This document shows, in pieces, positions 51,208 to 61,614 of a stretch of 64,000 bases of DNA. The DNA is from Lapillicoccus sp. GTDB lineage: Bacteria; Actinomycetota; Actinomycetes; Actinomycetales; Dermatophilaceae. The translations under genes and the position numbers were made by a program. Position 1 is the stretch's first letter. Each line of letters opens with the position of its first letter. Below the pieces are notes generated by a model. The model worked only from the letters and a program-made list of their open reading frames with translations, was not told the origin of the DNA and made no database searches. The stretch is taken from positions 1 through 64,000 of the forward strand of contig NZ_JANXRJ010000103.1 in assembly GCF_025353065.1 (NCBI RefSeq), read 5' to 3'.

Positions 51208-52134
51208 ATGAGTGCTGCGATCGAGATCCGCGACCTCCACAAGTCCTTCGGCTCGTCCGTCGCCCTCGACGGCCTCGACCTCGAGGTCGGGACCGGCGAG
51301 GTCCACGGCTTCCTCGGCCCCAACGGCGCCGGCAAGTCCACGACCCTGCGCATCCTCCTCGGGCTGCTGCGCGCCGACAGCGGCTCGGTCATCCTCCTCG
51401 GCGGCAACCCGTGGACCGACGTCGAGTCCCTCCACCGCCGCCTCGCCTACGTGCCCGGTGACGTCACGCTCTGGCCCACCCTCTCCGGCGGCGAGGTCAT
51501 CGACCTCCTCGGCCGGCTCCGCGGCGGCCTCAACGCCACCAAGCGCACCGCCCTCGTCGAGCGCTTCGGGCTCGACCCCACCAAGAAGGGCCGCACCTAC
51601 TCCAAGGGCAACCGGCAGAAAGTCGCCCTCGTCGCCGCCCTCTCCTCCGACGTCGACCTACTCGTCCTCGACGAACCCACCTCTGGCCTCGACCCGCTCA
51701 TGGAAGCGATCTTCCGCGAGGAGATCCAAGCGGTCCGCGCGGAGGGCCGCACGGTACTCCTCTCGAGCCACATCCTCAGCGAGGTCGAGGCACTCTGCGA
51801 CCGGCTGAGCATCATCCGCGCCGGGCGCAACGTCGAGACCGGCACGCTCGCCGACCTGCGCCACCTCACCCGCACGGGGATCGATGCCGTGCTCGCCGAT
51901 CCACCTGTGCTGCAGGAGATCTCAGCGTTTCCGGGAGTCACGGCCGCCCGCCTCGAGGGCGACCGACTGACGTGCTCGGTGGAGACCACACACCTCGGCG
52001 ACCTGCTGGCCCGGCTCGGGCCACACGGCATACGCAGCCTCACCTCGCAGCCGCCTTCGCTCGAGGAGCTGTTCATGGACCAGTACCGCCGCGGCTCAGC
52101 GCTCACCGACCAGGCGGCAGAGGCACGGGCATGA
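51208..52134 (+). CDS. ABC exporter ATPase
   Basis: A 308-residue ABC ATPase: Walker [11 protein letters not shown]-loop region [16 protein letters not shown], signature [15 protein letters not shown] (variant of LSGGQ), Walker [14 protein letters not shown] and switch SSHILSE. The C-terminal region ([16 protein letters not shown]) is typical of DrrA-type drug or antibiotic exporters. It overlaps the permease by ATGA. The ATG at 51208 is defined by the leaderless promoter; the track's GTG at 51193 lies upstream of the -10. Controlled by the divergent MarR protein (inference). Confidence 0.9.
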   Translation: MSAAIEIRDLHKSFGSSVALDGLDLEVGTGEVHGFLGPNGAGKSTTLRILLGLLRADSGSVILLGGNPWTDVESLHRRLAYVPGDVTLWPTLSGGEVIDLLGRLRGGLNATKRTALVERFGLDPTKKGRTYSKGNRQKVALVAALSSDVDLLVLDEPTSGLDPLMEAIFREEIQAVRAEGRTVLLSSHILSEVEALCDRLSIIRAGRNVETGTLADLRHLTRTGIDAVLADPPVLQEISAFPGVTAARLEGDRLTCSVETTHLGDLLARLGPHGIRSLTSQPPSLEELFMDQYRRGSALTDQAAEARA

Positions 52135-53732
52135 GCGGGTATGCCGCGACCGGCACCCTCGTGCGGCTCGCCTTGCGCCGCGACCGGATCCTCGTCCCCG
52201 TCTGGGTTCTCGCGCTCGTCGCGCTGGCCGGCGGGTCGGCGAGCTCCACCATCGCGCTCTACCCCGACCCCGCCAAAGCCGTCGAGGCGGCCAGGGCGGC
52301 GGCGCTCAGCCCGGCCATCGTCGGGATGTACGGCCCCATCGCCGACCCGAACAACCCTGACTCGATCGGCGCCCTCAAGACCCTCGTGCTCGGTGGGATC
52401 TTCCTCGCCGTGATGGCCTGCATCCTCGTGCGACGCCACACGCGCAGCGAGGAGGAGGCCGGCCTCACCGAGCTCGTCGGCGCGGGCGTCGTCGGCCGGC
52501 GGGCGCCGCTCACGGCCGCGGTCCTCGTCGCCAGCGTCACGGTCGTCGTCACCTCGCTCCTCGCCGGGCTGTCGATGGCCGGCGCCGGGCTCGGTCTGAC
52601 CGGCTCCCTCGCCTTCGCGGCAGCATGGGCGGGCATCGGCCTGGCCTTCGTCGGAGTCACCGCTGCCGCGGCCCAGCTCACCGAAACAGCGCGCGGTTGC
52701 ACGGGATTCGCGATCGGGACGCTGGGGGTCACCTATCTGGTGCGCGCCGTCGGGGACACCAGCGCCGAGCTGGGCTGGTTGACCTGGGTCTCGCCGATCG
52801 GATGGGCCGAGAAGGTCGAGGTCTACGGGGCGAACCGCTTCATCGTCGCGCTCCTCCCCGCGGTCTTCACGATCGCTCTGATCGGGCTGGCGTTCGCCCT
52901 GCTCGAGCGCCGTGACCTCGGAGCCGGGCTCGTCCCGACCCGGCCGGGTGCCGCCGTGGGGACGCCATCCCTGCGTTCACCGTTCGCCCTCGCCTGGCGC
53001 CTGCAGCGTGGGCTCCTCATCGGGTGGCTCGTCGGCTTCGCCATCTTCGGCCTCGTCCTCGGGGGCATCGCCGGCAACGTCACGTCGTTCGTCGACAGCC
53101 CCCAGGTCGCCGACATGCTCACCAGGCTCGGCGGCAGCGCGGGCAGCCTCGGCGACGTCTTTCTCTCGACCGAGCTGCGCTTCATGGCGATCGGAGCCGC
53201 GGCATACGGCATCTCCGCCGCCCTGCGACTGAAGTCCGAGGAGACCGACCTGCACACCGAGCAGGTGCTCGCGACCAGCGTCAGCCGACGCGCGCTCCTC
53301 GTAGGTCACGCGGTCATCGCGCTGGGTGGCAGCGCCCTGCTGCTCCTCGTGGTCGGTGCCGGCCTCGCCCTCGGTGGAGCGTCCCAATTCAACGGCCTCC
53401 GAAAGGCGCTGGGCCATCTGCTCCCAGCTGCCCTCGCGCCGATCCCCGCGGTGTGGGTCTGTGTCGGGCTCGCGCTCGTCGTCTACGGGGCCCTGCCCAA
53501 GGTCGTCGTCGTCGCGTGGGCGCTGCTTGCGGCCTTCCTCGTCGTGGGGGAGCTCGGGCCGCTCTTCGGCTTCCCGCGCGGTCTGGTCGACCTCTCGCCG
53601 TTCTCGCACGGCACGGTCGTCCCCGGCGGCAGCGTCCCGGGCGCGCCGCTCGTCGCGCTCGCCCTGGTGGCCGCCGCGCTCGTCCTCGCCGCCGGCGTGA
53701 CGTTCCGACGCCGCGACCTCGTCAGCAGCTGA
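52131..53732 (+). CDS. ABC exporter permease (tetronasin-resistance type)
   Basis: A 533-residue membrane protein with about twelve predicted helices in two similar halves (first half to about 255, second from [27 protein letters not shown]). This double-length permease is the TnrB3/multidrug exporter type common in actinobacteria. [17 protein letters not shown] and [18 protein letters not shown] are the conserved cytoplasmic loops of each half. Start overlaps the ATPase stop by four bases. Substrate unknown. Confidence 0.88.
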   Translation: MSGYAATGTLVRLALRRDRILVPVWVLALVALAGGSASSTIALYPDPAKAVEAARAAALSPAIVGMYGPIADPNNPDSIGALKTLVLGGIFLAVMACILVRRHTRSEEEAGLTELVGAGVVGRRAPLTAAVLVASVTVVVTSLLAGLSMAGAGLGLTGSLAFAAAWAGIGLAFVGVTAAAAQLTETARGCTGFAIGTLGVTYLVRAVGDTSAELGWLTWVSPIGWAEKVEVYGANRFIVALLPAVFTIALIGLAFALLERRDLGAGLVPTRPGAAVGTPSLRSPFALAWRLQRGLLIGWLVGFAIFGLVLGGIAGNVTSFVDSPQVADMLTRLGGSAGSLGDVFLSTELRFMAIGAAAYGISAALRLKSEETDLHTEQVLATSVSRRALLVGHAVIALGGSALLLLVVGAGLALGGASQFNGLRKALGHLLPAALAPIPAVWVCVGLALVVYGALPKVVVVAWALLAAFLVVGELGPLFGFPRGLVDLSPFSHGTVVPGGSVPGAPLVALALVAAALVLAAGVTFRRRDLVSS

Positions 53733-53770
53733 CGCCAACCCACGACCGCGGCCACGGGCTACGGGCCGCA

Positions 53771-53800
53771 CCTTTATCGGGTCACCCGACCCGATAAGGG
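53771..53800. terminator. Bidirectional hairpin terminator
   Basis: TATCGGGTC-ACCC-GACCCGATA: perfect 9-bp stem with a 4-nt loop, extended by CCTT/AAGG. It lies between the convergent exporter permease and manC genes. No T-run on either side, as usual for high-GC actinobacteria. Confidence 0.75.
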
Positions 53801-53803
53801 GAA

Positions 53804-54937
53804 TCAGGTGAGGTGGGTCCGACCGTCGGCGGTGAGCGCCTCGACGACCTTCTTGACGTCCTGCGCGCGGTCCCGCGCGATGACGAGCACCGCGTCGGGA
53901 GTGTCGATCACCACGACGTCATCGAGGCCGACGAGGGCGACGACCCGGCCGCTGCCCGGCACCACGATGCCGGTGCCGTCGACCGTCACGACCGACCCGG
54001 CATCGCCGATGACCTTGACCCCCGGGCGGCCCTCGACGTCGGGCAGCAGCGTGCCCAGGGAGTCGAAGTCACCGACGTCGTCCCACCGGAAAGCGGCCGG
54101 CACGACCGCGACCAGGCCTGCGGCTGCTGCCGGTTCGGCGACGGCGTGGTCGATGGCGATCTTGTCCAAGGTCGGCCAGACCGCACCGAGCGTCGAGAGG
54201 TCGGCCGCGATGGCACGCAGCGAGGCCGCCATCGCGGGGTGCTCAAGGGCCAGGGCGTCGAGCAGCACCGAGGCCTTGACGACGAACATCCCGGCGTTCC
54301 ACCAGAAGCCGCCACCGGAGAGATACTCGGTGGCTGTCGCCGCATCCGGCTTCTCGACGAACTCCTCGACCGCACAGGCCGTCTCGGCGCCGTCGATGCC
54401 GAGCAGGTCGCCCTGGCGGATGTAGCCGAACGCGGTGGACGGAGCCGTCGGGGTGATCCCGATGGTGACGATCTTGCCGGTCCGGGCGACGGCTGCGGCA
54501 GCGTGCACTGCCGCGTCGAAGAGGTCGACCTGGTCGATGACGTGGTCCGCGGCGAACGAGCCGATCACCGCGTCGGGATCCCGCCGCTCGATGATCGCCG
54601 CCGCCAGACCGATCGCGGGCATCGAGTCGCGGGGGCTGGGTTCGGCAATGACGTCGGACGCGTCCGGCAGTTGCGTCCGCACGGCCTCGGCGTGTGCCTC
54701 CCCCGTGACGACGACGACGCGCCCTTCGGCGAGGGGCGCGAGCCGGTCCCACGTGCCCTGGAGCATGGTCCGGCCGGTCCCCGTGAGGTCGTGGAGGAAC
54801 TTCGGGGAGGTGCGGCGCGACACCGGCCACAGCCGCGTCCCGGCGCCGCCGGCCGGGATCACGGCCCAGAACCCGTCGATCGGGCCGGAGGCCCCGTCCG
54901 CCCTGTGCCTGCCGTGCTCGCCGATGCCTGCCGTCAT
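53804..54937 (-). CDS. manC: Mannose-1-phosphate guanylyltransferase
   Basis: A 377-residue nucleotidyltransferase making GDP-mannose for wall glycans and phosphatidylinositol mannosides. Motifs: WAVIPAGGAGTRLWPVSRRTSPKFL (GTP site), EPSPRDSMPAIGLAAAII, FAADHVI, VEEFVEKPD and FWWNAGMFV. It is the single-domain form without a C-terminal phosphomannose isomerase. ATG at 54937 (MTAGIGEH) is preferred; the track's earlier start adds a non-conserved arginine-rich segment. A TACCCT box lies eight bases upstream, so the leader is very short or absent. Convergent with the exporter. Confidence 0.92.
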   Translation of the reverse strand: MTAGIGEHGRHRADGASGPIDGFWAVIPAGGAGTRLWPVSRRTSPKFLHDLTGTGRTMLQGTWDRLAPLAEGRVVVVTGEAHAEAVRTQLPDASDVIAEPSPRDSMPAIGLAAAIIERRDPDAVIGSFAADHVIDQVDLFDAAVHAAAAVARTGKIVTIGITPTAPSTAFGYIRQGDLLGIDGAETACAVEEFVEKPDAATATEYLSGGGFWWNAGMFVVKASVLLDALALEHPAMAASLRAIAADLSTLGAVWPTLDKIAIDHAVAEPAAAAGLVAVVPAAFRWDDVGDFDSLGTLLPDVEGRPGVKVIGDAGSVVTVDGTGIVVPGSGRVVALVGLDDVVVIDTPDAVLVIARDRAQDVKKVVEALTADGRTHLT

Positions 54938-55008
54938 GAGACGCGAGGGTAGGCCATACCGGACATCGGCGGCACGACAGGTCAGGTGCCGAACCGCGTA
55001 CCGCGCTC

Positions 55009-55014
55009 TAATAT
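55009..55014 (+). promoter_or_regulatory. -10 box for the OFA-type transporter gene
   Basis: TAATAT, the closest match to the sigma-70 consensus in the window, about 88 bases before the ATG at 55102. Confidence 0.6.
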
Positions 55015-55101
55015 CGTCGGTGACCGGCACAGACGCCACTGTTGTCCGCCCTGCTGCGGCGTCACCCCCGACCTGCCGGCACCCCGGACGGAGACCCCTC
55101 G

Positions 55102-56694
55102 ATGAGCAAGGACACGACCAACCCCACGCGCACCGCCCACCGGAAGAGGTCGGGTGGTCCGCCGGAGGCGACCGGTCCCCTCGCCTTCCTCGACCGGCGT
55201 CGGACGATCGCCCCGGCCGGCTACAGCCGGTGGCTGATCCCGCCGGCCGCGCTCGCCGTGCACCTCTGCATCGGTCAGGTCTACGCGACGAGCGTCTACA
55301 AGACGTCGCTCGTCGCTCACTTCGGTGCCTCGCAGACGGCGATCGGGGTCATCTTCTCGATCGCCATCGTCATGCTCGGCCTGTCGGCGGCGGTGATGGG
55401 GACGTGGGTCGAGCGCAACGGTCCGCGCAAGGCGATGTTCGTGGCGGCCTGCGCCTGGGCCCTCGGCTTCCTCGTCGGGTCGATCGGCATCGCGACGACC
55501 CAGCTCTGGCTGCTCTACCTCGGCTACGGCGTGATCGGCGGCATCGGGCTCGGCATCGGCTACATCTCGCCCGTCTCGACCCTCATCAAGTGGTTCCCCG
55601 ACCGGCCGGGGCTCGCTACCGGTCTCGCGATCATGGGCTTCGGCGGCGGCGCGCTCGTCGCGAGCCCGTTGTCGCGCCAGCTGCTCTCGGCCTACGACCC
55701 GGCATACCGGCCGTCGGTCTCGACCTCGATCGCCAGCGGGCACGCCCTGACCCTGCTCTTCGTCACCCTCGGCATCGGCTACTTCGTCATCATGATGTTC
55801 GGGGTCGCCAACATCCGGGTGCCGGCGACCGGCTGGACGCCCGACGGGTTCGACCCGGGCTCGGCGCCGACCAAGGCCCTCGTGACGACCAAGAGCGTGT
55901 CGGCGGCCAACGCGATCCGGACCCCCCAGTTCTGGTGCCTGTGGATCGTGCTGTTCTGCAACGTCACCGCCGGCATCGGCATCCTCGAGCAGGCCAGCCC
56001 GATGATCCAGGACTTCTTCCGCGGATCGGACGGGAAGTCCTCGGTGGCCGTCGCGGCCGCCGGCGGGTTCGTCGGCCTGCTCTCGCTCTTCAACATGGCC
56101 GGCCGGTTCGTCTGGTCCACGGCGTCCGACACCATCGGGCGGAAGCCGATCTACGTCGTCTACCTCGGCGGCGGGATCGTCCTCTATGTCGTGCTGGCCC
56201 TCGTCGGCCAGACGGCCACCGCGATCTTCGTGCTCCTGGCCGCGGTCATCCTGTCGTTCTACGGCGGTGGGTTCGCGACGGCGCCGGCCTACCTGCGTGA
56301 CCTCTTCGGCGTCTTCCAGGTCGGCGCGATCCACGGGCGCCTCCTCACCGCCTGGTCGGCCGCCGGCGTCGCGGGGCCGCTCATCATCAACGGCTTCCTC
56401 GACGCGCAGGGCAAGCCGGGCACTCTCACGGCGGCCGCCTACCGCCCGGCGCTGCTGACGATGGTCGGGGTCCTCGCCGTGGGGGTGGTGGCCAACCTGC
56501 TCATCCGGCCGGTCGCGGCCCGGTTCCACCAGCCCGACGGCCCGGCGAAGGCCACCAGGACCCAGGTCGATGTCGCCACCACCGGACCGGCGCCCGGGTC
56601 AGCGCGGCTGCTGGTCTCCTGGGCCCTGATCGTCGTGCTGCTGGCCTACGGCGTCATCCAGACCGGGGTGACCGCGGCCACGCTGTTCCGGTGA
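55102..56694 (+). CDS. MFS transporter, oxalate/formate antiporter (OFA) family
   Basis: A 530-residue twelve-helix major facilitator. After a basic N-terminus the first helices read YSRWLIPPAALAVHLCIGQVYATSVY, then GTWVERNGPRKAMFVAACAW, YGVIGGIGLGIGYISPVSTLIKWFPDRPGLATGLAIMGFGGGALV (OFA signature), and TIGRKPIYVVYLG in the second half. Length exceeds the family norm because of an extended central loop and a C-terminal extra helix. Substrate may be a small mono- or dicarboxylate. ATG at 55102 follows GGACGGAG; GTG at 55042 is too early relative to the promoter and family start. It precedes sdhC on the same strand. Confidence 0.87.
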   Translation: MSKDTTNPTRTAHRKRSGGPPEATGPLAFLDRRRTIAPAGYSRWLIPPAALAVHLCIGQVYATSVYKTSLVAHFGASQTAIGVIFSIAIVMLGLSAAVMGTWVERNGPRKAMFVAACAWALGFLVGSIGIATTQLWLLYLGYGVIGGIGLGIGYISPVSTLIKWFPDRPGLATGLAIMGFGGGALVASPLSRQLLSAYDPAYRPSVSTSIASGHALTLLFVTLGIGYFVIMMFGVANIRVPATGWTPDGFDPGSAPTKALVTTKSVSAANAIRTPQFWCLWIVLFCNVTAGIGILEQASPMIQDFFRGSDGKSSVAVAAAGGFVGLLSLFNMAGRFVWSTASDTIGRKPIYVVYLGGGIVLYVVLALVGQTATAIFVLLAAVILSFYGGGFATAPAYLRDLFGVFQVGAIHGRLLTAWSAAGVAGPLIINGFLDAQGKPGTLTAAAYRPALLTMVGVLAVGVVANLLIRPVAARFHQPDGPAKATRTQVDVATTGPAPGSARLLVSWALIVVLLAYGVIQTGVTAATLFR

Positions 56695-56829
56695 GGCGGA
56701 ACTGTCCGAACGCCCAGCGTGCGCGCCCGGTGGTTGAGCCGCAATCGAATGACAACGAGACAAATGGCACAGGGACGGAGGCCCGGCTCGGACCCGCCCT
56801 CCCGCAGCCCAGGAGGTAAGTTGAGGTGT

Positions 56830-57531
56830 GTGGCCACCTCGACTCTTCCCCCGAGCATCCAGGCCCGGCGCACCACCATCGCGATGAAGCTCGTCATGGC
56901 CGTGTCCGGCTCGCTGTTCGTGCTGTTCGTCATCGCGCACATGTACGGCAACCTGAAGATGTTCGGCGGCCAGGCGGCATACGACGACTATGCCCACCAC
57001 CTGCGCACCCTCGGCGAACCCATCGCCCCCTACTCGGGGGTGCTCTGGATCATCCGGGTGGTGCTGCTCGGCTCGGTCCTCGCGCACATCTACTCCGCCT
57101 TCTATCTGTGGAGCCGGGCGCAGGGTGCGCGGACGACGAAGTACCGGATGAAGAAGGCCGCCGCAGCGACGATCTCGGCGCGATTCATGCGCTGGGGTGG
57201 GGTCGCCCTCCTGCTGTTCCTGATCTGGCACATCCTGCAGTTCACCACCCGCACCATCAACGTCAACGGCAGCCACGACAGCCCCTACGACAACTACGTG
57301 GCCGCGTTCCAGCCCTCGGTATGGTGGGTGTTCGTCATCTACGCCCTCGCGATGGTCGCCCTCGCGATGCACATCAGGCACGGGGTGTGGTCGGCGACCC
57401 AGACCCTCGGCTGGACCGGCAACGTCCGCGCTCGACGACGCGCCAACACGCTCGCCATCACCTTGGCCGCCGTCGTCTCGATCGGCTTCATCCTCCCCGC
57501 CGTCTTCGTCCTGTTCGGCGTCATCAAATAG
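56830..57531 (+). CDS. sdhC: Succinate dehydrogenase cytochrome b subunit
   Basis: A 233-residue membrane anchor of the cytochrome b558 type (five helices, as in the single-anchor SQR of actinobacteria and Bacillus). Helices around MKLVMAVSGSLFVLFVIAHMYGNL, LWIIRVVLLGSVLAHIYSAFYLW, WGGVALLLFLIWHILQFTT, WWVFVIYALAMVALAMHIRHGVW and TLAITLAAVVSIGFILPAVFVLF carry several histidines that can ligate heme. No separate sdhD is present, in line with this type. Start uncertain: GTG 56830 (family-like), or TTG 56821 just after AGGAGG. Confidence 0.9.
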   Translation: MATSTLPPSIQARRTTIAMKLVMAVSGSLFVLFVIAHMYGNLKMFGGQAAYDDYAHHLRTLGEPIAPYSGVLWIIRVVLLGSVLAHIYSAFYLWSRAQGARTTKYRMKKAAAATISARFMRWGGVALLLFLIWHILQFTTRTINVNGSHDSPYDNYVAAFQPSVWWVFVIYALAMVALAMHIRHGVWSATQTLGWTGNVRARRRANTLAITLAAVVSIGFILPAVFVLFGVIK

Positions 57532-57545
57532 TCAAGTGAGTGAGC

Positions 57546-59630
57546 ATGACTGACACCATCACCGAGATCCCCGTCGCGCCCACGGCCCCCGAGGCTCCTT
57601 CTCCTGCGGCTCCCCCCGCTCCCACGGCCCCTGCCGCACCAGTCTTCGACGTGCCGCTGGAGAACGCCGGCATCGCTCACGGGCTCTACCGCGACGGCGA
57701 GAACATCTCCGACACCAAGGCCCCTCCGGGAGACATCCAGAGCAAGTGGACGACCCGCCAGTTCGAGGCGGCCCTCGTCAACCCGGCCAACCGCCGCAAG
57801 CTCACCGTCATCGTCGTCGGCACCGGCCTCGCCGGTGGGTCGGCGTGCGCGACGCTCGGCGAGGCGGGATACAACGTCAAGGCCTTCTGCTATCAGGACT
57901 CCCCGCGCCGGGCCCACTCGATCGCGGCCCAGGGCGGCATCAACGCGGCGAAGAACTACAAGGAGGACGGCGACTCGACCTACCGCCTCTTCTACGACAC
58001 CGTCAAGGGCGGCGACTTCCGCTCCCGCGAGTCCAACGTCTTCCGGCTCGCCTCGGTGAGCACCAACATCATCGACCAGTGCGTCGCCCAGGGCGTGCCC
58101 TTCGCCCGTGAGTACGGCGGTCTCCTCGACAACCGCTCCTTCGGCGGCGTCCAGGTCTCGCGGACCTTCTACGCTCGCGGCCAGACCGGACAGCAGCTGC
58201 TCATCGGCGCCTACCAGGCCCTCGAGCGGCAGATCGCTGCCGGCACCGTCGAGATGAACACCCGCCACGAGATGCTCGAGCTCGTCGTCGTCGACGGCCG
58301 GGCCCGCGGGGTCATCGTCCGAGACATGGTCAGCGGCAAGGTCGAGACCCACCTCGCGGATGCCGTGGTGCTCGCCAGCGGTGGCTACGGCAACGTCTTC
58401 TACCTCTCGACCAACGCGATGGGCTGCAACGTCACGGCGACGTGGCGCGCCCACCGCCAGGGCGCCTATTTCGGCAACCCCTGTTATACGCAGATCCACC
58501 CGACCTGCATCCCGGTCTCCGGCGACCACCAGTCCAAGCTCACGCTGATGAGCGAGTCGCTGCGCAACGACGGCCGGATCTGGGTGCCGAAGAACCGCGA
58601 GGACTGCGGCAAGGACCCCCGCGACATCGCCGAGGAGGACCGCGACTACTACCTCGAACGGATCTACCCCGCCTTCGGCAACCTCGTGCCGCGCGACATC
58701 GCCTCGCGACAGGCCAAGAACGTCTGTGACGACGGGCGCGGCGTCGGCCCGGCCATCGGCGACTTCCGCCGCGGCGTCTACCTCGACTTCACCGACGCCC
58801 TCCAGCGGATGAGCGCCGAGGCGGTCGCGGAGAAGTACGGCAACCTCCTCGACATGTACCAGCGGATCACCGGGGAGAACCCCTACGAGGTGCCGATGCG
58901 CATCTACCCCGCGGTGCATTACACGATGGGCGGCCTCTGGGTCGACTACGACCTGCAGTCCAACATCCCGGGGCTCTTCGTGACCGGGGAGGCGAACTTC
59001 TCGGACCACGGCGCCAACCGGCTCGGCGCGTCCGCGCTCATGCAGGGTCTGGCGGACGGCTACTTCGTGCTGCCCAACACGATCCGCGACTACCTCTCGC
59101 ACGGGCCCTACCCCAAGGTCGAGGAGACTGACGCGTCCGTCGTCGCCGCTCGCACCTCGGTCCAGGCCCGGATCACCAAGCTCCTCTCCATCAACGGCGA
59201 GCGCACGGTCGACTCCTTCCACAAGGAGCTCGGGCACATCATGTGGGAGTACTGCGGCATGGAGCGCAGCGAGACCGGCCTGCTGAAGGCGGTCGACCTC
59301 ATCCGCGGCCTCAAGGACGAGTTCTGGCGCAACGTCAAGGTGCTCGGCAGCGCCGAGGACCTCAACCAGAGCCTCGAGAAGGCCGGTCGGGTCGCCGACT
59401 TCCTCGAGCTCGGCGAGCTGATGTGCATCGACGCCCTGCACCGGCGCGAGTCCTGCGGCGGCCACTTCCGCGTCGAGAGCCAGACCGACGACGGCGAGGC
59501 GCTGCGCAACGACGACGAGTTCGCGTATGTCGCCGCGTGGGAGTGGGGCGGCGAAGAGGGTATGCCGGTCCTCCACAAGGAAGACCTCGTCTATGAGTAC
59601 GTCCACCTGAAGCAACGGAGTTACAAGTGA
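57546..59630 (+). CDS. sdhA: Succinate dehydrogenase/fumarate reductase flavoprotein subunit
   Basis: A 694-residue flavoprotein. An unusual Pro/Ala-rich N-terminus (about 35 residues) precedes the FAD-binding [18 protein letters not shown]; the flavinylated His lies in [18 protein letters not shown]. Substrate-site motifs are [25 protein letters not shown], and [15 protein letters not shown]. It oxidises succinate to fumarate, or the reverse, as part of complex II. ATG at 57546 is preferred, with a GTGAGTGAG purine stretch upstream; GTG 57540 is an alternative. Overlaps sdhB by four bases. Confidence 0.95.
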   Translation: MTDTITEIPVAPTAPEAPSPAAPPAPTAPAAPVFDVPLENAGIAHGLYRDGENISDTKAPPGDIQSKWTTRQFEAALVNPANRRKLTVIVVGTGLAGGSACATLGEAGYNVKAFCYQDSPRRAHSIAAQGGINAAKNYKEDGDSTYRLFYDTVKGGDFRSRESNVFRLASVSTNIIDQCVAQGVPFAREYGGLLDNRSFGGVQVSRTFYARGQTGQQLLIGAYQALERQIAAGTVEMNTRHEMLELVVVDGRARGVIVRDMVSGKVETHLADAVVLASGGYGNVFYLSTNAMGCNVTATWRAHRQGAYFGNPCYTQIHPTCIPVSGDHQSKLTLMSESLRNDGRIWVPKNREDCGKDPRDIAEEDRDYYLERIYPAFGNLVPRDIASRQAKNVCDDGRGVGPAIGDFRRGVYLDFTDALQRMSAEAVAEKYGNLLDMYQRITGENPYEVPMRIYPAVHYTMGGLWVDYDLQSNIPGLFVTGEANFSDHGANRLGASALMQGLADGYFVLPNTIRDYLSHGPYPKVEETDASVVAARTSVQARITKLLSINGERTVDSFHKELGHIMWEYCGMERSETGLLKAVDLIRGLKDEFWRNVKVLGSAEDLNQSLEKAGRVADFLELGELMCIDALHRRESCGGHFRVESQTDDGEALRNDDEFAYVAAWEWGGEEGMPVLHKEDLVYEYVHLKQRSYK

Positions 59631-60370
59631 AGATCACGCTCAAGGTCTGGCGCCAGTCCGGGCCGAAGGACTCGGGCGGTCTCGCGACCTACGAGCTCGA
59701 CGACATCACCGAGGACATGTCCTTCCTCGAGGTCCTCGACGTCCTCAACGAGGGGCTCATCACCTCGGGCGAGGAGCCGGTGGCCTTCGACAGCGACTGC
59801 CGCGAGGGCATCTGCGGCATGTGCGGGCTGATGATCAACGGCAGCGCCCACGGTCCCGAGGTCACAACGACCTGCCAGCTGCACATGCGCTCGTTCTCCG
59901 ACGGCGAGACGATCACCGTGGAGCCGTGGCGCGCCGACGCGTTCCCCGTCCTCAAGGACCTGGTCGTCGACCGCTCGGCCTTCGACCGGATCATCCAGGC
60001 CGGCGGGTTCATCAGCGTCAACACCGGTGCGGCGCCCGATGCGCACGCGGTGCCCGTCCCGAAGGAGAACGCCGACAAGGCCTTCGCCTCCGCGGCCTGC
60101 ATCGGCTGCGGGGCCTGCGTGGCGGCCTGTCCCAACGCCTCCGGCATGCTCTTCATGGGCGCCAAGGTCACCCACCTGGGGCTGCTGCCCCAGGGCCAGC
60201 CCGAGCGCGACGCCCGAGTCGTCAAGATGGTCAACCAGCACGACCACGAGGGCTTCGGCGGGTGCACCAACATCGGCGAGTGCGCGGCGGCCTGCCCCAA
60301 GGAGATCCCGATGGACGTCATCTCCCAGCTCAACAAGGACCTCCGCACGGCGATGCAGCACGGGCGGTAG
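59627..60370 (+). CDS. sdhB: Succinate dehydrogenase iron-sulfur subunit
   Basis: A 247-residue protein with the three expected clusters: [2Fe-2S] [10 protein letters not shown] (plus a downstream Cys in TTCQLH), [4Fe-4S] [12 protein letters not shown] and [3Fe-4S]/[4Fe-4S] site [19 protein letters not shown] start overlaps the sdhA TGA. The absence of a longer C-terminal extension is normal for the actinobacterial SdhCAB1 type. Repeat A2 follows its stop by 17 bases and may terminate the operon. Confidence 0.95.
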   Translation: MKITLKVWRQSGPKDSGGLATYELDDITEDMSFLEVLDVLNEGLITSGEEPVAFDSDCREGICGMCGLMINGSAHGPEVTTTCQLHMRSFSDGETITVEPWRADAFPVLKDLVVDRSAFDRIIQAGGFISVNTGAAPDAHAVPVPKENADKAFASAACIGCGACVAACPNASGMLFMGAKVTHLGLLPQGQPERDARVVKMVNQHDHEGFGGCTNIGECAAACPKEIPMDVISQLNKDLRTAMQHGR

Positions 60371-60387
60371 GGACTCCACCTGCGCCA

Positions 60388-60439
60388 CCGGATTGGGGTG
60401 AAAGCGCGTCATCGATGACGCGTTCACACCCCAATCCGG
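60388..60439. repeat. Palindromic repeat family A, copy 2 (52 bp)
   Basis: Best-paired copy: 13-bp outer arms (CCGGATTGGGGTG / CACCCCAATCCGG) and an inner GCGTCATC/GATGACGC stem. It lies between the convergent sdhB and DUF559 genes. Confidence 0.92.
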
Positions 60440-60451
60440 TATGCCGCGGGG

Positions 60452-61408
60452 TCAGCCCGCGCGGCGGGCGGAGAGCTGGTGGTGGGCGCGGCATACCTGC
60501 TCCATGAACGTCTCGGCGATCAGTCGCATCCCGACGAGGTCGATGCGCAGCATCTTCTCGTCCCCGATCACGACCTCGTTCTGCCGCAGGTTGTCGTCCG
60601 TGACCGCCAGCCCCTGGCGGTGCTGGGCGCCGTCGATCTCGACGACGAGCCCGATGTCCTCCCACGCGACATCCAGATAGATCCGGCCCGTCGAGGTGGT
60701 GCGCACGACCTGACGACTCGGCTCTGGGAGACCGTGGGCGCGGCACAGGGCAGCGAAGTCCAACTCCCCGAGCGCTTGGGCGCCGTCCAGGAGGTCGGCG
60801 ATGACCCTGACGATGAACGGCCGGCGACGGAGCAGCGCGACCTCCGCGACCACGTCATCGAGCTGTCGCGGAGTGGCGAGGCGCTGCTGGACCACCATGC
60901 AGAGCACCAGCGCCGCCTGCCGGTCGCTGACCGCCCACGATGCGGCCCGCAGCGCAGCGATCGCCGGCCGGACGCGGGGCACGCCGACCGAGATCACCTC
61001 AGCCGACTGGCGGGCGATGACCGTCCGCTGCCGCACGTCCGCGACGGGAGGTGGTCGGCTGCCATGCGGCACGGAGACCTCCAAGGCGCCGGTCGTGAAC
61101 CCCTTGAGACCCGCCGCGGTCAGTGCCGTCGCGCCGTCGAGAGCAGCGATGCGGTGGCCGACCTCCCACACGGCACGCCACCAGAGGGCCTGCCCCGACA
61201 ACTCCCCCGTGTGCACGGCGATCGTCTGGCGCCCGTGCGCCTTCCATCGCTTCGCACGAAGCTCGGACCGCACCCCGTGCCGGTCGATACCCAGCCCGCG
61301 CAGGACGTCCCGACTGAGGACGCCCTCGTAGATCTTCGCGGCTCGTTCGGCCGTGGCTCGTCGTCCTTCGCCGTTCGTGCGTCTGTCCATCATTCGACGC
61401 TCGCGCAC
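60452..61408 (-). CDS. DUF559 (Vsr-like) domain protein, second copy
   Basis: A 318-residue protein of the same class as the one at 47855. The N-terminus (YEGVLSRDVLRGLGIDRHGVRSELRAKRWKAHGRQTIAV) resembles an AbiEi-type winged helix. The C-terminal region has GRIYLDVAWEDIGLVVEIDGAQH and LRQNEVVIGDEKMLRIDLVGMRL, matching the DUF559/Vsr nuclease-like core with conserved D, E and D-G-x-x-H. Sequence identity to the first copy is low. It is bracketed by repeat A copies 2 and 3. The GTG at 61408 or ATG at 61393 could be the start; neither has a clear ribosome or -10 box. No partner toxin gene is nearby. Confidence 0.72.
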   Translation of the reverse strand: MRERRMMDRRTNGEGRRATAERAAKIYEGVLSRDVLRGLGIDRHGVRSELRAKRWKAHGRQTIAVHTGELSGQALWWRAVWEVGHRIAALDGATALTAAGLKGFTTGALEVSVPHGSRPPPVADVRQRTVIARQSAEVISVGVPRVRPAIAALRAASWAVSDRQAALVLCMVVQQRLATPRQLDDVVAEVALLRRRPFIVRVIADLLDGAQALGELDFAALCRAHGLPEPSRQVVRTTSTGRIYLDVAWEDIGLVVEIDGAQHRQGLAVTDDNLRQNEVVIGDEKMLRIDLVGMRLIAETFMEQVCRAHHQLSARRAG

Positions 61409-61486
61409 GACGCCCGTTTGCGCTACCGCGGCTGACCGGGCTGTGGAAACTGGGACGATCGGCCGTGGGGGTGTGGACGACGCCTC

Positions 61487-61538
61487 CCGGATTGGGGTCT
61501 GAACGCGTCATCGACGACCCGGTATCACCTCAATCCGG
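61487..61538. repeat. Palindromic repeat family A, copy 3 (52 bp)
   Basis: Same length and ends as copies 1 and 2 (CCGGATTGG ... CAATCCGG), with central CGCGTCATCGACGA. It lies upstream of the DUF559 gene and of the narK promoter. Confidence 0.9.
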
Positions 61539-61561
61539 GGCGGGGCGGGCGCCGACCCGGA

Positions 61562-61590
61562 CCTCACGCGGCACGGACCTCACCGTGAGG
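61562..61590. repeat. Short inverted repeat upstream of narK
   Basis: CCTCACG and CGTGAGG arms, 15 nt apart. Function unknown; it could be a regulator site or a weak terminator. Confidence 0.4.
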
Positions 61591-61614
61591 CGGGGTCGGG
61601 GTGAGAACAGGTTT

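Noticed and set aside
57339-59615. 758-residue minus-strand ORF
   Set aside because: Antisense to sdhA/sdhC, which show full family motifs; the ORF is repetitive V/E/A/D shadow sequence.
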